Shown here one piece after another: positions 33,141 to 42,199 of a stretch of DNA of 51,228 nt. The stretch lies in the NCBI GenBank assembly GCA_022823465.1, contig JAJEHX010000036.1:1-51228 (forward strand). Reading direction: 5' to 3'. The notes beneath the pieces are model-generated. The model searched no databases. It was not told the DNA's origin and saw nothing but the letters and a program-made list of their open reading frames with translations. The translations under genes were made by a program, and so were the position numbers. The stretch is from Candidatus Latescibacterota bacterium (GTDB lineage: Bacteria > JAAXHH01). The stretch's first letter is position 1. The number at the start of each line of letters is the position of its first letter.

Positions 33141-34094
33141 ATGGCGAGCGATGGGCTGATCAGCCCCTTCGACATCGATGACGAGGGATATTTCTGGCTC
33201 AAGGGCAACCTGCATTCCCACACCACCAATTCCGACGGGAAACCGTCCCCGCAGGAACGGCTGGACGGCTACGTCAACCAAGGCTACGACTTCCTGTGTA
33301 TTTCCGATCACTACAAGATCACGCGCATCGATACGGTCAGCGCGCCGGACGATTTCGTGCTGGTCCAGGGTGCGGAAATCCACCCCGAAAACCCCTTCGG
33401 CGGCCAGACCCACCATTTCCTGGCCTACAACATCGACGAAGACATGGACTCGAAAAGCATGCCGCCGCAGCACGTGATCAATGAGGTCAAGCGCCAGGGC
33501 GGCTCGATCTGGCTCGCCCATCCCCACTGGAGTTCGGTCAATATCCTCCGGGATACCCTGCCCCTGCACGGCCTGGCCGGCATCGAAGTCTTTAATACCA
33601 CCTGCCGCTGCGCCGGTCGCGGCGAGTCCTCTGTGCACTGGGACGACTGGATGGACCTCCTGGGCCGGCCGATCCCCGCGCTGTCCAACGACGATTCCCA
33701 TGCCCTCGAATCGGAAAACAAGGACACCTACGGGGGCTGGAACATGGTGAAGGTCAAAGAACGCTCGGCGAAGGCGATCATCGACGCGCTGGAGCGAGGC
33801 TGCGCCTACGTGACGACCGGTCTCGAGATCCGGGACATCCAGCTGTGCCGCGTCGACGACGCGGGCGATGGCAACCGGGTAGTGGAGGCCAGCATTCAGT
33901 GCTCGGAGGCGCAGAGCATCCTTGCAGTATTCGACAGCTATGGAACCGAATATCGGTCGAAGGACGGCAGCACATTCGAAGAGGCCGCGTTCAGGCTGCG
34001 GCCTAATGTACGGTGGGTCAGGTTCGAGATCATCGCGCCGGACGGTACGAAGGCGTGGTCGAATCCGATGGATCTGGCGAAAGTTGGCCGGTGA
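33141..34094 (+). CDS. PHP-domain metal-dependent phosphoesterase-like protein
   Basis: A 317-residue protein with PHP metal motifs: NLHSHTTNSDG (His25, His27), ISDHYK, GAEIHPENP and the late NDDSHALE. PHP proteins usually hydrolyse phosphoesters with two or three metals. The C-terminal 90 residues form a beta domain. GGGAG precedes the ATG, and no signal peptide is present. It follows the phosphoesterase gene on the same strand. Confidence 0.85.
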   Translation: MASDGLISPFDIDDEGYFWLKGNLHSHTTNSDGKPSPQERLDGYVNQGYDFLCISDHYKITRIDTVSAPDDFVLVQGAEIHPENPFGGQTHHFLAYNIDEDMDSKSMPPQHVINEVKRQGGSIWLAHPHWSSVNILRDTLPLHGLAGIEVFNTTCRCAGRGESSVHWDDWMDLLGRPIPALSNDDSHALESENKDTYGGWNMVKVKERSAKAIIDALERGCAYVTTGLEIRDIQLCRVDDAGDGNRVVEASIQCSEAQSILAVFDSYGTEYRSKDGSTFEEAAFRLRPNVRWVRFEIIAPDGTKAWSNPMDLAKVGR

Positions 34095-34185
34095 GACTTT
34101 CGAAAGTCGGTCGGTGAGATATTGTGGGGCCGGCACAGTGGGCGTTCAGGCGCCGGAGACTGCTGACCCACGCGCCACCGGTCGT

Positions 34186-34213
34186 CTTCGGATGGCACAT
34201 GGCCCATCCGAAG
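34186..34213. terminator. bidirectional hairpin between convergent genes
   Basis: CTTCGGATGG (34186-34195) pairs perfectly with CCATCCGAAG (34204-34213) around an eight-base loop. It touches the stop codon of the minus-strand cytochrome gene and lies after the PHP gene. No T-run follows. A separate 14-base palindrome GACTTTCGAAAGTC lies at 34096-34109, just past the PHP stop. Confidence 0.55.
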
Positions 34214-35863
34214 CTACCGAAGGTCCACCCGGTTAACGGCCTCGGCGAGAAGGACCGCCGAAGCCGAGGCGTTGTCGTTGTAGTAGGTTACGAAGCGCTT
34301 CGTTTCATGGGCGTCGTACGGGGCGAGATTCTGCGCCCACCGGAAGCCGATGGTCTGGAACATCAGCCGCGCCCTGACTACGATCTCCCGCACACCCGGC
34401 CGGGCGGCGACCCGGTATTGGATCCTGTCGCTTCCGGCTCGGAAATCCGCGTCCCCCCGCGCCCGCCCGTGCACCATGACGGCTGCGTCGGCGGTCGCCT
34501 TGTCGAACCCCTCGGGCAGCACGCGGTTGTCTTTGGCGTATGTGGCCGCCGAAAGAAGCCCCGTGGTGACCTTCCCCGATCTATCCGCGATAATCGGTTC
34601 GTAGATTTGTACTTGGCCGGGGTCGTCGATCACCTGGTAGTGCGGCTCGAAGGCGCCCGCTTCCGCGTCGTTGTCGTTACCCTCGATGCTTCCGTCGGAG
34701 CGCATGGCGCCCGATTCGAACAGCAGGTTCCCGTCGGCGTCGTGCACCGCGAGGTGGATCCAGGCTCTTCTGGACGGGTAGGCCGTCGGCAGCTTGTGGC
34801 CCGCCAGGTTCGTCACCTCGAGATCGATAACGAAGTGATCCTCCTCGCGGGAGACTTCCAGCACGCTCAACCGGGCTGTCGCGGTCTGCAGGTGATTCAG
34901 GGTCTCTTCGGCGGCGCGCTGAAGGTCGCTTGGCGGCGCGTCCACTAGGAGTTCGTCGCGATACTTGTCGAGCAACTGCAACATGAAGGCGTTGCCCCCT
35001 CGAAAGACATGCTGAGAGAACCCCTCCCGGGGCTCGCCGAGTACCGAGGAGATAGGGGCCTGCGAGGTCTCCGGCATGTGGCAGGCCTGGCAGCTCTGGG
35101 ACTCCGCAAAGGCGCTGTGCTTCCACTCCAGGTAGGGCGTCTGCTCCGGAAACCGGGAAACTTCCCGCCCTTCGCCGTCGAGGCTCGTCGTGAACAGCGT
35201 GTGGCAGGTGGCGCACAACTCGGACTGCTGGATGTGCGTGGAACTGTCGGGCAGGAAACCGGTGGCCGACTGCATGACCCGGGTCAATCCGACGTCCACC
35301 TCAAAAGGACCGAATATCTGCGGGTCGACGCCGGCTTCCGTCCGAATCAGGAAGTTTCCGTCGAAGCTCGATTCCTCGCCGAAATTATCGGGCCGGATCT
35401 GGTGGCAGGCGGTGCACGATACCCCGTCGAGGGCCAGCATGGCGCGCTCGTCACCGCTGCCGGCGGCCTCGATATGCCGGAACACCTTTCCCAGGCCGCC
35501 TTCCTCGCGGGCGAGCGTCCGCGCCATGGGCATATGGCAGGTCGAGCAGGTATCCTCGATCTCGGCCTGCACCCCGGGATGGTCCGTCACCTCGCGACGC
35601 ACAGAGGCCTGCCAATAGGGATCGCGCGCCGAATGGGCCATCATGGACCCGCGCCAGACATGGCCGATGGACACATTCTGCCCGTCCGCGTCGATAAGAT
35701 CGCTGTGGCAGGCGATGCACTGATCGGAAGTGGAGAAGGTGCTGTGGTCCACCGTCTCCGCCACGACCGACGCGCCCGCGAGCCAGGCGAACAGGCCAAG
35801 CGACCCCAGCGTGACGTACCCCCACAGCCCGGCCCACAACCTGCCCGCATAGCTACCAGCCAT
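34214..35863 (-). CDS. pentaheme c-type cytochrome
   Basis: A 549-residue protein with a hydrophobic N-terminal anchor or signal at about 12-34. It has five CxxCH haem sites: Cys49, Cys106, Cys150, Cys217 and Cys258 as the first Cys of each. Residues about 290-549 hold no haem motif and look beta-rich (VTNLAGHKLPTAYPSRRAW). It resembles multihaem electron carriers of the cytochrome c554/decahaem type. Its start overlaps the end of the cytochrome-barrel gene by 11 bases, with GGAGG in the overlap, so the two are coupled and probably pass electrons to each other. Confidence 0.85.
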   Translation of the reverse strand: MAGSYAGRLWAGLWGYVTLGSLGLFAWLAGASVVAETVDHSTFSTSDQCIACHSDLIDADGQNVSIGHVWRGSMMAHSARDPYWQASVRREVTDHPGVQAEIEDTCSTCHMPMARTLAREEGGLGKVFRHIEAAGSGDERAMLALDGVSCTACHQIRPDNFGEESSFDGNFLIRTEAGVDPQIFGPFEVDVGLTRVMQSATGFLPDSSTHIQQSELCATCHTLFTTSLDGEGREVSRFPEQTPYLEWKHSAFAESQSCQACHMPETSQAPISSVLGEPREGFSQHVFRGGNAFMLQLLDKYRDELLVDAPPSDLQRAAEETLNHLQTATARLSVLEVSREEDHFVIDLEVTNLAGHKLPTAYPSRRAWIHLAVHDADGNLLFESGAMRSDGSIEGNDNDAEAGAFEPHYQVIDDPGQVQIYEPIIADRSGKVTTGLLSAATYAKDNRVLPEGFDKATADAAVMVHGRARGDADFRAGSDRIQYRVAARPGVREIVVRARLMFQTIGFRWAQNLAPYDAHETKRFVTYYNDNASASAVLLAEAVNRVDLR

Positions 35864-36968
35864 CGCGGAAGCCTCCGTCGAACCAGTCCCAAAGCAGGTA
35901 CATGACGATCTGCGATTTGCGGCCCTGCCGGTTGGCGACCGGAACTCTTACGCCCACGTTGAGCAGGACATGCTGACGCGTGTTGAGCGACACCTGAATT
36001 TGAGGTACCAGGTCAAGTGTGACGTCGGCCCCGGACACCAGTAAGCGGGAAGCCAGCACCTCGACCATGGGGCTCCAGGCCCGGCCGAACTCCCCTTCCG
36101 TCAAAGTCCTGCCGATCGCGGTCCGGACAATACCCTTGTCCTGAACGGACCCCGTTACGGCGAAGTCCACCTGCACCTGGGACTGGATAAAGGCGTCGCC
36201 CGGCAACAATTGAACGAAGGAAACGTGGGGCTCCAGCTTCGTCGAACCGGAGCCGAAACCGTCGTCCTCGTCCCCGGTGGGCAGGACGACCTCGCCGCCA
36301 ATGCTGAAGGCGTTCCCTCGATCCAGATTATGGTAGAGCGCATACCGGTAGCCGGCCGTCAGGTCTCCGAAGCCGATCTTTGCCCCGCCGTCTCCCGGGG
36401 TTTGACGCCGGCCGAAGGGCGCTTTCAATTCGATCATGCCGCGGGGCCCGAAACGCTTTTCGTACACCGGTTCGATGATCACGGCCTTGCTGTCGTCCGT
36501 GTCCACCCTCAAGTTGAATACGGTCTCGTCCTCGGGAAACGCCTTCTCGGTAAACAGGGGTTTTGGAACGTTGAATTCACCGCGGGGCCAGTTCTTGTTC
36601 GTGCAGAAGGTGCGTACATGGCCGAGAATGGCGTAGATCTCTTCGTCCGTGAGGGCATCCCCAAAGGCCGGCATCATCCGGTCGAAGGCCCGTACCGGAC
36701 CGCCTTCGTGAATCACGGCATGCCAGTCCGGGTCGGGTTCGCGGGAGGCGAATTCACAGTCGGTAAAGTCGGGAAGCTCCAGTTCGAAACCACGATCCTC
36801 GACCGGACGACCTCGCCCGTCCGAACCGTGACAGGCCGCGCAGGCCTGTTCATAGAGTTTGGCGCCGTCAAGTTTGGCGCCGTCTACCTGGTCGGCAAAG
36901 GCGGTCCGTGCCAGGAACAGTCCGGAAAGACAAAGCAGAGCCGTAAGGCACTTGTAATGTGTTTGCAT
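35853..36968 (-). CDS. cytochrome c fused to an outer-membrane beta-barrel
   Basis: About 371 residues. A Sec signal (MQTHYKCLTALLCLSGLFLARTAFA) is followed by a class I cytochrome c domain with CAACH and a distal Met in FDRMMPAF. From about residue 140 the chain shows alternating strands that end in an aromatic stretch (YLLWDWFDGGF), as in outer-membrane barrels. A single chain with haem domain and barrel recalls the cytochrome-porin fusion Cyc2, though this barrel is smaller. I chose the ATG at 36968, which gives a normal signal peptide. It is coupled to the pentaheme gene. Confidence 0.75.
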   Translation of the reverse strand: MQTHYKCLTALLCLSGLFLARTAFADQVDGAKLDGAKLYEQACAACHGSDGRGRPVEDRGFELELPDFTDCEFASREPDPDWHAVIHEGGPVRAFDRMMPAFGDALTDEEIYAILGHVRTFCTNKNWPRGEFNVPKPLFTEKAFPEDETVFNLRVDTDDSKAVIIEPVYEKRFGPRGMIELKAPFGRRQTPGDGGAKIGFGDLTAGYRYALYHNLDRGNAFSIGGEVVLPTGDEDDGFGSGSTKLEPHVSFVQLLPGDAFIQSQVQVDFAVTGSVQDKGIVRTAIGRTLTEGEFGRAWSPMVEVLASRLLVSGADVTLDLVPQIQVSLNTRQHVLLNVGVRVPVANRQGRKSQIVMYLLWDWFDGGFRDGW

Positions 36969-37122
36969 AACCGCGTAAGATCCCACGACGGTGGCGGAAG
37001 GACTACGCCCGGCACACAACGAACCGACCGGCCGGAGGGGCTTTCCGGCTTACCGTCAACTCGTTGAGTGTAACTGTGTACTATATTAGACGGATTTAAG
37101 AGGGGTTTCCTGCGATTCGAAT

Positions 37123-37572
37123 TCAGGCCACCCGCTCGATCCGGACGCGTTTGACCCCTTCCCGGCGGACGCGGTAGCACACCTCGAAGAATTCGGCCGT
37201 GTCGCCGATCATCCGGGCGAAGAGATTCACCGCGACGGGACCGTCCGGCATGTTGGGCTGCCCGTCCCGGCCGTAGAACCAGCAGAGCTCGGTGATCCCG
37301 TCCAGCCACCCGTGCATGAGACCGGGTTCCAGGCGGTAATAGCAGATATCCCCTGGGAGCGTGCGGCTCGTCAGGTTCTCGGGAGGTATGACGATATCCT
37401 CGGACAGGAAGTAGGCGATCTCGCTGCCCGAGTACACGGCGTGGATGCCCTCTTCCTCAAGGGGCAGGGCGTCCCATATGGCCTGACAGGTTTTCGGGGC
37501 CTCGTCTTCAAGCAACTCGGCTTCGACTGAGACGCCTTCGTCGATGAAGGTCAGTCTTATTCTTCGCGGCAT
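37123..37572 (-). CDS. DUF3830 family protein
   Basis: A 149-residue soluble protein that matches my memory of DUF3830, a cyclophilin-like beta fold (RIRLTFIDEGVSVEAELLEDEAPKTCQAIWDALP). No signal peptide. Such proteins often lie near catabolic genes; the function is unknown. It stands alone, about 150 bases upstream of the cytochrome genes on the same strand. Confidence 0.7.
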   Translation of the reverse strand: MPRRIRLTFIDEGVSVEAELLEDEAPKTCQAIWDALPLEEEGIHAVYSGSEIAYFLSEDIVIPPENLTSRTLPGDICYYRLEPGLMHGWLDGITELCWFYGRDGQPNMPDGPVAVNLFARMIGDTAEFFEVCYRVRREGVKRVRIERVA

Positions 37573-37624
37573 GACGAGCTTCCAGATTCCACGTTTAACA
37601 ACGACTTAGCTTCCCGAAGTTAAA

Positions 37625-38431
37625 CTATAACTTGAGAAACAGTCCGATGTCCCAGGCCGGGGCGTCCAGCAGATTGCGCGCGCCCGTGTACTTCGTTACA
37701 CCCGCGGTGATCCCCGCGTCGGACGTGATATAGAAGTTGATTTCGGGACCGAAGGACACGTACTGCTGGTCGTTCACGGTCCATTCATCTCTCGTTCCGA
37801 GGGCTTTCACTCCGCGAAGCCACACGGATACCCCGACTCGCTCGTCGATCATGAAACCCGCTTCCAGCGCATATCTCAACTCGTCGGAAAAATCGCTCTC
37901 CCGGTTGTTGAAACCTATTTCGCCTTTGAGATAACCCGGTGTCGGCCAGAGGGAATGGCCGACCTGGAGCGAGAACAACTGGTTGAATTCACCGTCGCCG
38001 GTGAACAGGCCGACTTCCTGTTCGGAAAAGGAATCTCCCAGCGGCAATCCGGCCATGACCTGCAGGCTTACGACCGTGGGCCGGTTGGTGAGCAATCCAA
38101 TTCTGGCTCCTAGCTCCCAGTCTCCGGTACCTGCCTTGGTATCGGCCCCGGCCCTGTCCTCACTGATGCGCTGGTAGAAAGGTATGTATCCTACAAGCGT
38201 CAACCGGTCTACAAGGCCGAATTCGCCATACAGACTGGTTGTATAACGGCTCTGGGCCGTTATAGGCTCCTTTTTTCCGGATGGCTTAAAATACGAGTCA
38301 CTCCGTATTATCTGCTCGTTCAGCTTGAAGTAGCCCTTGCCCGGGGGTTGGGTCCATCCTCCGGCGGAGGCCGGGCAGGTCTGAAGGATGTATCCCGCAA
38401 GCATGGCAGTAGTAAAAAGGATTCGCGACAT
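37625..38431 (-). CDS. outer-membrane beta-barrel protein, paralogue 1
   Basis: A 268-residue exported protein with a signal peptide (about 1-23) followed by GGWTQPPGKGYFKLNEQII and a chain of alternating strands ending in LFLKL, typical of small outer-membrane barrels. It shares most motifs (YTTSLYGEFGLVDRLTLVGYIPFY, KGEIGFNNRESD) with the next gene, so the pair arose by tandem duplication. Role unknown; possibly transport of hydrophobic compounds. Confidence 0.7.
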   Translation of the reverse strand: MSRILFTTAMLAGYILQTCPASAGGWTQPPGKGYFKLNEQIIRSDSYFKPSGKKEPITAQSRYTTSLYGEFGLVDRLTLVGYIPFYQRISEDRAGADTKAGTGDWELGARIGLLTNRPTVVSLQVMAGLPLGDSFSEQEVGLFTGDGEFNQLFSLQVGHSLWPTPGYLKGEIGFNNRESDFSDELRYALEAGFMIDERVGVSVWLRGVKALGTRDEWTVNDQQYVSFGPEINFYITSDAGITAGVTKYTGARNLLDAPAWDIGLFLKL

Positions 38432-38554
38432 GAACTACCCCCTTGAAGGATGCAGAACAACCACATCGTCAGGGATATTCGAGCTGAATAAGAACTTTTG
38501 GGTCAGCGGATCAGTTTTCATGATTGATCCGATTGGTCCGTTCTCTCCAACTGC

Positions 38555-39379
38555 CTACAGTTTCAGAAACACCCCGAATTCCCAGGTTGGAGCGTCCAGC
38601 ATGTTATGGGCCTGGGTGAACCTTGTCATACTGGCGGTAATCCCTGCGTTGGGCGTAACGTAGAAATCGACCTGCGGGCCATAGGACAGGTACTCGACAT
38701 CGTTTCTCGGATGAAACTCGTCGTCCGCTCGGTCGAGGGCCTTTATACCACGAAGGCTCAATGCGATGCCGACACGTTCGGCAATCGTATATCCGGCCTG
38801 CAGACTATACCGCAACTCGTCGGCGTAGTTATTGTCGCGAATGTCACTACTCTTTCGGTTGTTGTATCCGATCTCACCTTTCAAGTAGGCAGGTACGGGA
38901 TAGAGCGAGTGGCCTACTTGAAGGGAGACATGTTGATTGAACTCGCCGTCACCGGACCAGAAGACGACATCGCCCCCTGAATCTCCAAAAGGCAATCCCG
39001 CCAGGGCTTGAAGGCTGACCACCGTTGGTCCGCCAGTAAGTAGCCCGATCCTGACACCAACGTCCCAGTCGCCAACACCGGTCGTTGGTTCAAACCCTTC
39101 GGCATCCACGCTGAAGTTCGTATAAAACGGCATGTACCCCACTAGGGTCACCCGGTCGATCAAGCCGAATTCACCGTAAAGACTTGTCGTATAGCCGCTA
39201 ACGGTCGGAATCTCACCTTTGTCACCATTTGCGAAAAAAAGCGATTCTGCACTTATGATCTGCTGGCTGAGTTTGAAGTATCCCTTGCCCTTGGGTTGGG
39301 TCCATCCGCCAGCGTGGGCCGCGACGGAATGGCAAACCACAACGGCCGTCATCAATGTGACTAATGCCAATCGGTTCAC
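38555..39379 (-). CDS. outer-membrane beta-barrel protein, paralogue 2
   Basis: A 274-residue exported protein, start GTG, with AAAGGAG 12 bases upstream. After the signal peptide it reads GGWTQPKGKGYFKLSQQII, close to paralogue 1 along its whole length, and ends GVFLKL. Same family and probable outer-membrane place. Confidence 0.7.
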   Translation of the reverse strand: MNRLALVTLMTAVVVCHSVAAHAGGWTQPKGKGYFKLSQQIISAESLFFANGDKGEIPTVSGYTTSLYGEFGLIDRVTLVGYMPFYTNFSVDAEGFEPTTGVGDWDVGVRIGLLTGGPTVVSLQALAGLPFGDSGGDVVFWSGDGEFNQHVSLQVGHSLYPVPAYLKGEIGYNNRKSSDIRDNNYADELRYSLQAGYTIAERVGIALSLRGIKALDRADDEFHPRNDVEYLSYGPQVDFYVTPNAGITASMTRFTQAHNMLDAPTWEFGVFLKL

Positions 39380-39398
39380 ACTATTACTCCTTTGTCGA

Positions 39399-42044
39399 CT
39401 AGTTGCTCAGTGAGGCACTGCCGACTTCTCTGTTAATCAACCTGCAGTGAAGTATGAGATGGCTCCACGAATCAATATCCTGACCGGAAGCCGGTGTGAA
39501 GGTCCAGGATTTGTTTCCGGACTGCCGTGATACCTCACCGAAACTCCTGGCACCGGAAGGTAAGGAATCAGAATTTCCCCAGTCGATATTCGAACTGGTG
39601 TAGAGTGCTACAAACACATCCGGGGCCGCTCCCGGCGTTGATAACCCCGTAATACTGAGTTTGAGCTTCCCGTCGGAGGTCTCACTTAACGTTACTGATC
39701 CACCAGAGTTATAATTGTTTCGACCACTAATCGTACCAGTACGACTTCTCAGCATTGGCGGCGGTGACGGCGGTGCAGTCACCGTCAACGACGCCGTTCC
39801 GGACTTGCCATCCACGGTCGCCCTGATCGTCGTGGAACCTGCATTAACCCCGGTAGCGGTCGTCGCCGTCCCGGACGATGGACTAACCGTCGCGACGGAG
39901 GTGTTGCTGCTCGACCAGGCAAAGGTCTTGCCCATTATTACCGTGCCGTCCGATTCAAGGGCTCTCGCTGTAAACCGCTGCGTTTCGCCTTCCTCGATTG
40001 AAGTTGACGTAGGTGACACGGTAACCCGATTCACCACGGGCGGAGGCTCGGTTACGGTCAGCATCGCGGTACCGGATATGCTGTCCGCCGTCGCGGTGAT
40101 CATCACTTCGCCCGCTCCTACCCCCGTCGCCAAGCCGTTCTCGTCAACTATGGCCACCATGTCATCCGAACTGGACCAGGTAAACTCCACATCCAGTACC
40201 GACTCACCATCTGCCGTCGCGGCCATGGCTTCAAACTGCTGTGTCTCCCCCTCCTCGATTGTCGTTTCCGCAGGACTCACCGCCACGGTTGCTACCACCG
40301 GCGGTGGCTCGGTCACCGTCAGCGTCGCGGTGCCGGAAACGCTGTCGCCGGTGGCTGTGATCATCGCCTGACCGGCCCTGACCGCTGTCGCCAGGCCGTT
40401 CTCGTCGACGGTCGCCACCATTTCGTCCGAACTCGCCCAAGTAAACGCCACATCTGGGACCGCCATCCCATCTGCTGTCGTGGCCATTGCCTCGAACTGT
40501 TGCGTCTGCCCTTCCTCGATCGACGTTTCAGAGGGACTGACATTCACCATCGACACCACAGGTGGCGGCGGAGGTGGCGGAGGTGGTTCATTCACGGTCA
40601 GTGTTGCCATGCCGGATACGCCGTCTGCCGTCGCTGTGATCATCACTTCGCCTGCACCGACTCCTGTCGCCAGGCCGTTCTCGTCGACTGTAGCCACCAT
40701 CTCGTCCGAACTCGCCCACGTAAACGCCACGTCTGTGATCTCGGTTCCATCCGCCGCCAAAGCTATCGCTTCGAACGAATGTTCCTGACCCGTCTCGATC
40801 GTCGCTTCCGTCGGAATCAGCGTCACGGTCGATACCATCGGTGCGGGAGGTTCTGTCACGGTCAGCATGGCCATGCCGGAAATGCTGTCGGCGGTGGCCG
40901 TTATCATCGCCTGGCCGGCACTGACCGCTGTCGCCAGCCCGTTCGAATCAACTGTAGCCACCATCTCGTCCGAACTCGCCCACGTGAACGCCACGTCCGG
41001 AACCGCCATTCCATCTGCCGTGGCAGCCATGGCTTCAAACTGCTGCGTCTGACCCACCTCGATCGTCGCTTCCGCCGGACTGACCGTTACCGTTGCTACC
41101 ATCGGAGGTGGCTCGGTCACCATCAGCATCGCCGTGCCGGAAATGCTGTCGGCCGTTGCCGTAATCATCACTTCGCCGGCTCCGACGCCGGTCGCCAGAC
41201 CGTTCGAATCGACCGTTGCCACTATGTCATCCGAACTTGACCACGCGAACTCCACATCCGTGATCGCGCTACCATCGGACGTCGTGGCCATGGCCTCGAA
41301 TTGCTGAGTCTGGCCCTCTTCGATCGTCGCTTCCGCCGGACTCACTGTCACGGTTGCTATCACGGGTTCAGGGGGCGGTGGCTCGCTCACGTTTATCGTT
41401 ACGGGCGAACTCGTAACGCCACCCGCCGCGGCGCGGATGGAGGCCGTACCGGCGCTGACGGCCGTAGCCACGCCGGCGGAAGTAATGGTCACTACGCCGG
41501 TGTCGCTGCTAGACCATGAGATTGAGACATCATCGCGGACGGCGCCTCCTGCCGTCCGGGCCGTTGCCGTGAAGGTCACCATTTCCCCTACCATCAACTC
41601 CTGGGCCGAGGAAGGAGAGACCGTGACACCGGACACGGGCGGCACAATGACTGTGATCGTCGCCGGCGCGCTTGTTATGCCGTTTCCAGTCGCTCTGATC
41701 GTGGCCGTGCCGGGGCTTACCGCGGTTGCCACACCGCCGGAATTGATGGTTGCGACAGCGGTATTGTTGCTGGACCAGGTGAAATCGACGCCGCTTATGA
41801 CGGACCCGTCAGAAGCCTTGGCTGTCGCGACAAACCTTTGCGTTTTACCCACCTCCAGAGAAACCGTGGCCGGACTGACCTCGATTTGAGAGATTGTCGG
41901 CGGCGGGGGGGGCGGCGGCGGTGTGGGTGGCTGGGTAGTGGGCGGACTGGTCGGAGAGGAGTCGCCGCCACCACAACCAGCGGCCAGAAAGACGGCCGCA
42001 AAAACCAGCATGGCTATGCACGATGTGATCATTCTGTATGACAT
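39399..42044 (-). CDS. lipoprotein with eight Ig-like (BIG2) domains and a C-terminal DM13-like domain
   Basis: About 881 residues. A lipoprotein signal ends at LAAGC (Cys24); a proline-rich linker follows. Eight BIG2-type modules of about 85-90 residues come next, each opening like VATVTVSPAEATIEEGQTQQF. The last 110 residues (GTISGRNNYNSGGSVTL...) resemble a DM13 domain, proposed to take part in redox or cell-surface binding. The ATG at 42044 follows GGGAGG. The modules are so alike in DNA that recombination could change their number. It is probably a surface adhesin. Confidence 0.82.
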   Translation of the reverse strand: MSYRMITSCIAMLVFAAVFLAAGCGGGDSSPTSPPTTQPPTPPPPPPPPTISQIEVSPATVSLEVGKTQRFVATAKASDGSVISGVDFTWSSNNTAVATINSGGVATAVSPGTATIRATGNGITSAPATITVIVPPVSGVTVSPSSAQELMVGEMVTFTATARTAGGAVRDDVSISWSSSDTGVVTITSAGVATAVSAGTASIRAAAGGVTSSPVTINVSEPPPPEPVIATVTVSPAEATIEEGQTQQFEAMATTSDGSAITDVEFAWSSSDDIVATVDSNGLATGVGAGEVMITATADSISGTAMLMVTEPPPMVATVTVSPAEATIEVGQTQQFEAMAATADGMAVPDVAFTWASSDEMVATVDSNGLATAVSAGQAMITATADSISGMAMLTVTEPPAPMVSTVTLIPTEATIETGQEHSFEAIALAADGTEITDVAFTWASSDEMVATVDENGLATGVGAGEVMITATADGVSGMATLTVNEPPPPPPPPPVVSMVNVSPSETSIEEGQTQQFEAMATTADGMAVPDVAFTWASSDEMVATVDENGLATAVRAGQAMITATGDSVSGTATLTVTEPPPVVATVAVSPAETTIEEGETQQFEAMAATADGESVLDVEFTWSSSDDMVAIVDENGLATGVGAGEVMITATADSISGTAMLTVTEPPPVVNRVTVSPTSTSIEEGETQRFTARALESDGTVIMGKTFAWSSSNTSVATVSPSSGTATTATGVNAGSTTIRATVDGKSGTASLTVTAPPSPPPMLRSRTGTISGRNNYNSGGSVTLSETSDGKLKLSITGLSTPGAAPDVFVALYTSSNIDWGNSDSLPSGARSFGEVSRQSGNKSWTFTPASGQDIDSWSHLILHCRLINREVGSASLSN

Positions 42045-42199
42045 ACAACCTCCCGCCATGGCTAAGGCTTCATAACGTTTCTCATGTCGTCGCATACCAG
42101 TGTCACGTCGTCACGTACCTGGCCGACTCGTATGGTCCTTAAGAGCCGACTCGCATGATCTCTGCTACATGAGTCGACTTGGCAACGATTCACCAAGAC

